Under the pieces are notes generated by a model. The model saw only the letters and a program-made list of their open reading frames with translations. It was not told where the DNA came from and did not search any database. DNA of 15,908 nt, taken from assembly GCA_038230975.1 (NCBI GenBank), contig JBBRMF010000108.1, forward strand, positions 1-15,908, in the 5' to 3' direction. Shown here in pieces: positions 14,959 to 15,908 of the stretch. This stretch comes from JANXVV01 sp038230975 (lineage in GTDB: Bacteria > Planctomycetota > Phycisphaerae > Tepidisphaerales > Tepidisphaeraceae). Numbering within the stretch: position 1 is the first letter of the stretch; the number at the start of each line of letters is the position of its first letter. Both the position numbers and the translations under genes were made by a program.

Positions 14959-15041
14959 GAAATCGGAAATCTGAAATCCGAAGTAAGCTCAAAACGAAGA
15001 CATAAAAAGCTCGAATGAATCCGATTCGATCTTCGGATTTC
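14959..15041. repeat. Heptamer repeat GAAATCN x3 and its inverted partner
   Basis: Three GAAATC units lie exactly 7 bp apart (14959, 14966 and 14973). The last one extends to GAAATCCGAAG (14973-14983), whose exact reverse complement CTTCGGATTTC lies at 15031-15041. The 11-bp arms with a 47-nt loop could form a hairpin between serA and plsY, though the loop is too long for a typical terminator. Similar short GAAATCC-type repeats are, from memory, frequent in planctomycete intergenic DNA. Confidence 0.55.
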
Positions 15042-15043
15042 GA

Positions 15044-15049
15044 TATTTT
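15044..15049 (+). promoter_or_regulatory. plsY: Possible -10 (TATTTT) 6 nt before plsY
   Basis: TATTTT ends 6 nt before the plsY ATG, and there is no Shine-Dalgarno site. It fits the TANNNT pattern, but lies in an AT-rich stretch where such a match is less surprising. Confidence 0.3.
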
Positions 15050-15055
15050 CAACTC

Positions 15056-15730
15056 ATGACCCGCCCGCACTTCCTACTACTCTGCCTGGCCTTGTTCGCC
15101 TACGCGATCGGGTCGATCCCGTTTGGATTGCTCGTCGGGCTATCCAATGGCGTCGACCCGCGCAAAGCCGGCAGCGGGAATATCGGCGCGACGAATGTGG
15201 GCCGTCTGCTTGGCGGGAGATTTTTCGCGATCGTCTTCAGCCTTGATTTACTCAAAGGCCTGCTGCCCATGCTGGTGGCCGCGTGGTTCGTACGGCGACA
15301 TTTTCCCGTGCCCGATGCCTGGGTCTTCATCTACTGGCTGCTCGTCGGTTTCGGTGCCATTGTCGGCCATATGTTCAGCCTGTTCCTCGGTTTCACAGGC
15401 GGTAAAGGCGTGGCCACTAGCGTGGGCGTGGTGTTTGGCCTATTCCCCTATTTCACTCTCACCGGCTTTATCGTCACCTTCGTCTGGCTCGGGTTCTTTT
15501 TCGCGACGCGCTATGTCAGCGTCGCCTCGATCGCCGCCTCCGTGGCGTTTCCGATCGCGTACACATCCCTCGGCTTGATCAACCATTGGCCACTGCTCGG
15601 CCAACAATTCCCGCTGCTCGTCTTCACGGTCATCGTCGGCGGCATGATCGTCTACAAACACCGCAGCAACATCGCGCGGCTCCGGGCGGGGACGGAGAAT
15701 AAGACGGGGCGAAAAGCTGTCGAGGGGTAA
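15056..15730 (+). CDS. plsY: Acyl-phosphate:glycerol-3-phosphate acyltransferase
   Basis: PlsY is an integral inner-membrane enzyme that moves an acyl group from acyl-phosphate to glycerol 3-phosphate, the first step of phospholipid synthesis with PlsX. The 224 residues contain the three family motifs in order: SGNIGATNVGR (40-50), GHMFSLFLGFTGGKGVATS (104-122) and HRSNIARLRAGTE (202-214). Six to seven hydrophobic segments are visible (about 6-28, 54-80, 90-112, 121-149, 153-173 and 184-201), as expected. The C-terminal basic tail is typical. The ATG at 15056 begins the first membrane segment directly; no Shine-Dalgarno site is seen. It follows serA at 112 bp and could be on its own or a shared transcript. 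Confidence 0.93.
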   Translation: MTRPHFLLLCLALFAYAIGSIPFGLLVGLSNGVDPRKAGSGNIGATNVGRLLGGRFFAIVFSLDLLKGLLPMLVAAWFVRRHFPVPDAWVFIYWLLVGFGAIVGHMFSLFLGFTGGKGVATSVGVVFGLFPYFTLTGFIVTFVWLGFFFATRYVSVASIAASVAFPIAYTSLGLINHWPLLGQQFPLLVFTVIVGGMIVYKHRSNIARLRAGTENKTGRKAVEG

Positions 15731-15753
15731 AGTTGCTACGATGAATCAATTCA

Positions 15754-15769
15754 GGGGTGCCATGTCCCC
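15754..15769. other. Possible left end region of an insertion sequence
   Basis: GGGG (15754-15757) and CCCC (15766-15769) frame TGCCATGT, a short palindrome-like element about 70 bp before the probable transposase gene. This is where a terminal inverted repeat would be expected. The other end is outside the window, so this is a guess from position. Confidence 0.2.
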
Positions 15770-15787
15770 ACTCCTTCCGCGTACTTC

Positions 15788-15816
15788 TTGACGCGCAAGT
15801 CCTTTCGCGCTGAAAT
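15788..15816 (+). promoter_or_regulatory. Candidate sigma70-like promoter TTGACG-N17-TGAAAT
   Basis: TTGACG (15788-15793) and TGAAAT (15811-15816) are 17 bp apart and lead into the Shine-Dalgarno site AAGGAG (15827-15832) of the gene starting at 15840. Unlike the TANNNT genes in this window, this is a normal leadered layout. Confidence 0.35.
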
Positions 15817-15839
15817 CTTGCAACACAAGGAGATTCGGC

Positions 15840-15908
15840 ATGGATGCTTTCAATCGAGAGTTGATGCGGCGATCGCCGCTGGCGGCGGCGGTTCTGGAGA
15901 CGTGCGAC
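15840..15908 (+). CDS. Partial 5' end of a probable transposase
   Basis: The frame opens at the ATG at 15840 and runs off the window after 23 residues: MDAFNRELMRRSPL, then AAAVLETCD. The F-N-R...R-x-P-L-A-x-A-V-L pattern resembles the N-terminus of IS4-like DDE transposases found in planctomycetes, as I recall them; 23 residues cannot prove it. It has an excellent Shine-Dalgarno site (AAGGAG, spacing 7) and its own promoter-like elements, unlike the housekeeping genes nearby, which suits a mobile gene. The start is firm; the identity is not. Confidence 0.45.
   Translation, partial: MDAFNRELMRRSPLAAAVLETCD

Noticed and set aside
1..15908. CRISPR arrays, tRNA or rRNA genes, prophage or defence systems
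   Set aside because: No regularly spaced repeats, cloverleaf sequence, rRNA signature or phage/defence gene was seen on either strand; a covariance-model scan would be the decisive test for small RNAs.

Overview
The window is a chromosomal, mostly housekeeping stretch from what looks like a planctomycete-type bacterium (Phycisphaerae-like is my best guess). The clues are a membrane protein with a zinc ribbon of the form C-x2-CGYD-x-RA...C-x2-CG, a common planctomycete architecture; a Tat-exported sugar isomerase/epimerase; weak use of Shine-Dalgarno sites; and a long GC-rich inverted repeat between genes. The lineage call is from memory of these families, not from a search. No rRNA, tRNA, CRISPR array or prophage was seen.

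Layout. 1-179 holds no gene I can support. 180-1320 (minus) carries two unrecognised genes: a basic-tailed protein and a one-pass membrane protein with a SHOCT-like segment. 1426-2640 (plus) is xseB-ispA, ending at a hairpin terminator. 2705-3685 (minus) is a Tat-signal TIM-barrel sugar isomerase/epimerase. After a gene-free gap comes dxs (4091-6127, plus), again with a strong terminator. Thus the common bacterial order xseB-ispA-dxs is kept but interrupted by an inverted gene. 6196-7322 (minus) holds a small membrane protein and miaE. 7424-10292 (plus) holds an inositol-monophosphatase-family enzyme, an SPFH-domain protein without a membrane anchor, and a divergent NAD-kinase-fold protein. 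folD (10339-11226, minus) faces a PduO-type cobalamin adenosyltransferase (11298-11843, plus). A perfect 24-bp inverted repeat (11850-11915) precedes a small membrane protein gene. A zinc-ribbon membrane protein (12218-13216, minus) is divergent from serA (13318-14943), followed by plsY (15056-15730). The window ends in the first codons of a probable transposase gene (15840 onward).

Together the genes cover isoprenoid precursor and prenyl diphosphate synthesis (dxs, ispA), DNA repair (xseB), tRNA modification (miaE), one-carbon metabolism and serine synthesis (folD, serA), cobalamin activation, and phospholipid synthesis (plsY).

No obviously new multi-gene defence or mobile system is present. 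The best leads are: (1) start codons preceded at 4-10 nt by a TANNNT -10-like hexamer and no Shine-Dalgarno site, suggesting leaderless mRNAs; (2) a FolD that lacks the catalytic Lys and Gln and the usual NADP-phosphate contacts; (3) a soluble SPFH protein paired with an NAD-kinase-like protein that has an altered GGDG motif; (4) a DXS with a GDA instead of GDG cofactor motif; and (5) the REPIN-like inverted repeat.
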